Part shown: one piece after another, positions 62,787 through 64,000 of the stretch
How positions within the stretch are numbered: position 1 is the first letter of the stretch
Layout: every line of letters starts with the position of its first letter
Assembly: GCA_029582165.1 (NCBI GenBank)
Contig: CM055874.1
Location: 47,181,769 to 47,245,768 of the forward strand
DNA from: Portulaca oleracea
Taxonomy: Eukaryota; Streptophyta; Magnoliopsida; Caryophyllales; Portulacaceae
Reading direction: 5' to 3'
DNA length: 64,000 nucleotides
Notes under the pieces: generated by a model
What the model was told of the DNA's origin: nothing
The model's input: only the letters and a program-made list of their open reading frames with translations
Database searches by the model: none
Position numbers and translations under genes: made by a program

Positions 62787-64000
62787 ATGTGTGTGTGTGT
62801 CACACTCTTAATTATTGTTGAAAAAAGTAATTTAGCTACATACTATTAACAATATTTCTTTGAACAATATTTCTTTGACATACTGTATTTGGCGAATTAT
62901 GATGTACAAATAATTGTACCAAGCAAGGTACAAATTTTCGGATTTTCAATGTGGTATTAATAAAATTCTAGTGTAATTTTTCTGTATCAAAGTATATATT
63001 TTCCTTGTCAAAATGTATCTATTTACACTTTATATTGTAGTTTGCAGACAATATATTTTCTTTTGTTAAAGGGTATCTTTCCCTTGTCAAAGTGTATAGC
63101 ACAATGTCAATTAAAAAATCAGTTTGAATTATTTCCAGTTACTCGCTTATAAATACGTACAGATTAATTAGAGCCAAAAAGCGTTTATTATCTTCATTCT
63201 ATTTTGGAAATTCTATGTATACAGCAAGGAAATAAAGTTCTTTCGGACAACCCAATTAGAGAGGCTCACAATAACTCCAGATTGCTTCTCATGGGCCTAA
63301 CAAATTATGGACTGGACTCATTACTAACTCCAACAAGCTTCTAAAAGGCTACAATTAACTTTCAACGATACGTTATATTATACATAAAAAGTTGGAAAAT
63401 TGGATATCCTTAGTTTTAGCTTTTGTATGTTAGTGGTTCATTTTTTTTTCTTCTATATTTTAGTGGTTCCAAAAAGAAATTATATTCTAGTAAAACCGAA
63501 TTTACCTTCACAAATTTTCCATTTTTTGAATTCTGCCATATATTGTTTATATTTTTTCTTTCATTTCTACCCCAAAAAGGTTAAAGAGTAGTCATTAAAT
63601 ATTTTTTAAATTATTTTTTTAAATCTGAACAATTATTATAATTTTTTGAAAATGAACAAACATGAAAAAATAAAAAAAACCAGAAAATTTGGACAAATGT
63701 TGTTAACTCATTAAAAATCGCGGACAAGTGTTGTGCTAAGTTTTGAATCAAATATAAGTCAAAATCAATGATATTTAGAATATACACTCAATGGTGTCCC
63801 ACCAGAACACATTTTTTTAGACCACCAAAATACCAAAACAAAGTAAAAATTATAGGCATTATAACAATTGAAAGTAGAAATTATTATAATCCAATTTTCC
63901 TAAAAAGTTATGGCCTTTTTGTTTAATCAACATAAAACAAATCGAATGACAAAATGTGGAACGATAATGATAATGAAAATTGTGCATAAATAATTTTATA
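62787..64000. other. AT-rich intergenic end of window, no gene
   Basis: No ORF or RNA gene is recognised. The GTATCTTTCCCTTGTCAAAGTGTAT-like words near 63000-63100 recur loosely (GTGTAT/GTATCT with TTGTCAAA) but no element boundaries are evident. Confidence 0.45.

Overview
This is nuclear DNA from a flowering plant, most likely a eudicot. The evidence is AT-rich intergenic sequence, many short GT-AG introns, plant-type gene families, and dense small transposons. I could not fix the species. No operons, CRISPR arrays, prophage or bacterial-style systems are present.

Genes, left to right. (1) The last exon of an unidentified + strand gene runs in from the left edge (2-412). (2) A five-exon alpha-tubulin gene lies on the - strand (6798-11104, 449 aa, TUA1-like). 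(3) A 17-exon ER alpha-mannosidase of the EDEM/MNS4 type (GH47) lies on the - strand (15316-29403, 637 aa), with a 5.4-kb intron full of transposons. (4) A six-exon mitochondrial dicarboxylate/tricarboxylate carrier, DTC, lies on the + strand (32908-36809, 298 aa). (5) A six-exon nCBP/4EHP-type cap-binding protein lies on the - strand (40716-45886, 226 aa). (6) A six-exon UTP23-type rRNA-processing factor lies on the + strand (48601-53380, 288 aa). (7) Ribosomal protein eL38 lies on the - strand (56296-58016, 69 aa), with its start codon cut off by a 1.5-kb intron. (8) An ATL-type RING-H2 gene lies on the + strand (60500-60977), with its membrane segment and RING domain in different frames. 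For genes 2-7 every exon junction was read from the sequence, the phases agree, and the summed exon lengths give family-typical proteins. They are unrelated housekeeping genes with no sign of a shared pathway.

Between and inside the genes lies a varied mobile-element population, and several elements have their target-site duplications (TSDs) intact. These include a 1.55-kb Mutator-like element with a perfect 9-bp TSD (4470-6016). A 1.28-kb hAT element with a perfect 8-bp TSD sits in the MNS4 intron; it keeps a short BED-finger ORF and a long purine triplet array (22758-24035). A 173-bp element with a 9-bp TSD lies at 47304-47476. Other elements are PIF/Harbinger-like MITEs with 3-bp TSDs, Stowaway MITEs with TA TSDs, a TRIM-like element and a related single repeat in the tubulin introns, tRNA-derived and TS-like SINE pieces, decayed L1-type LINE fragments, and a dispersed GGGTC-rich family with hAT-like ends.

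I found no previously undescribed multi-gene system. The best leads are the hAT element, the Mutator-like element with possible captured sequence, and the RING-H2 frameshift.
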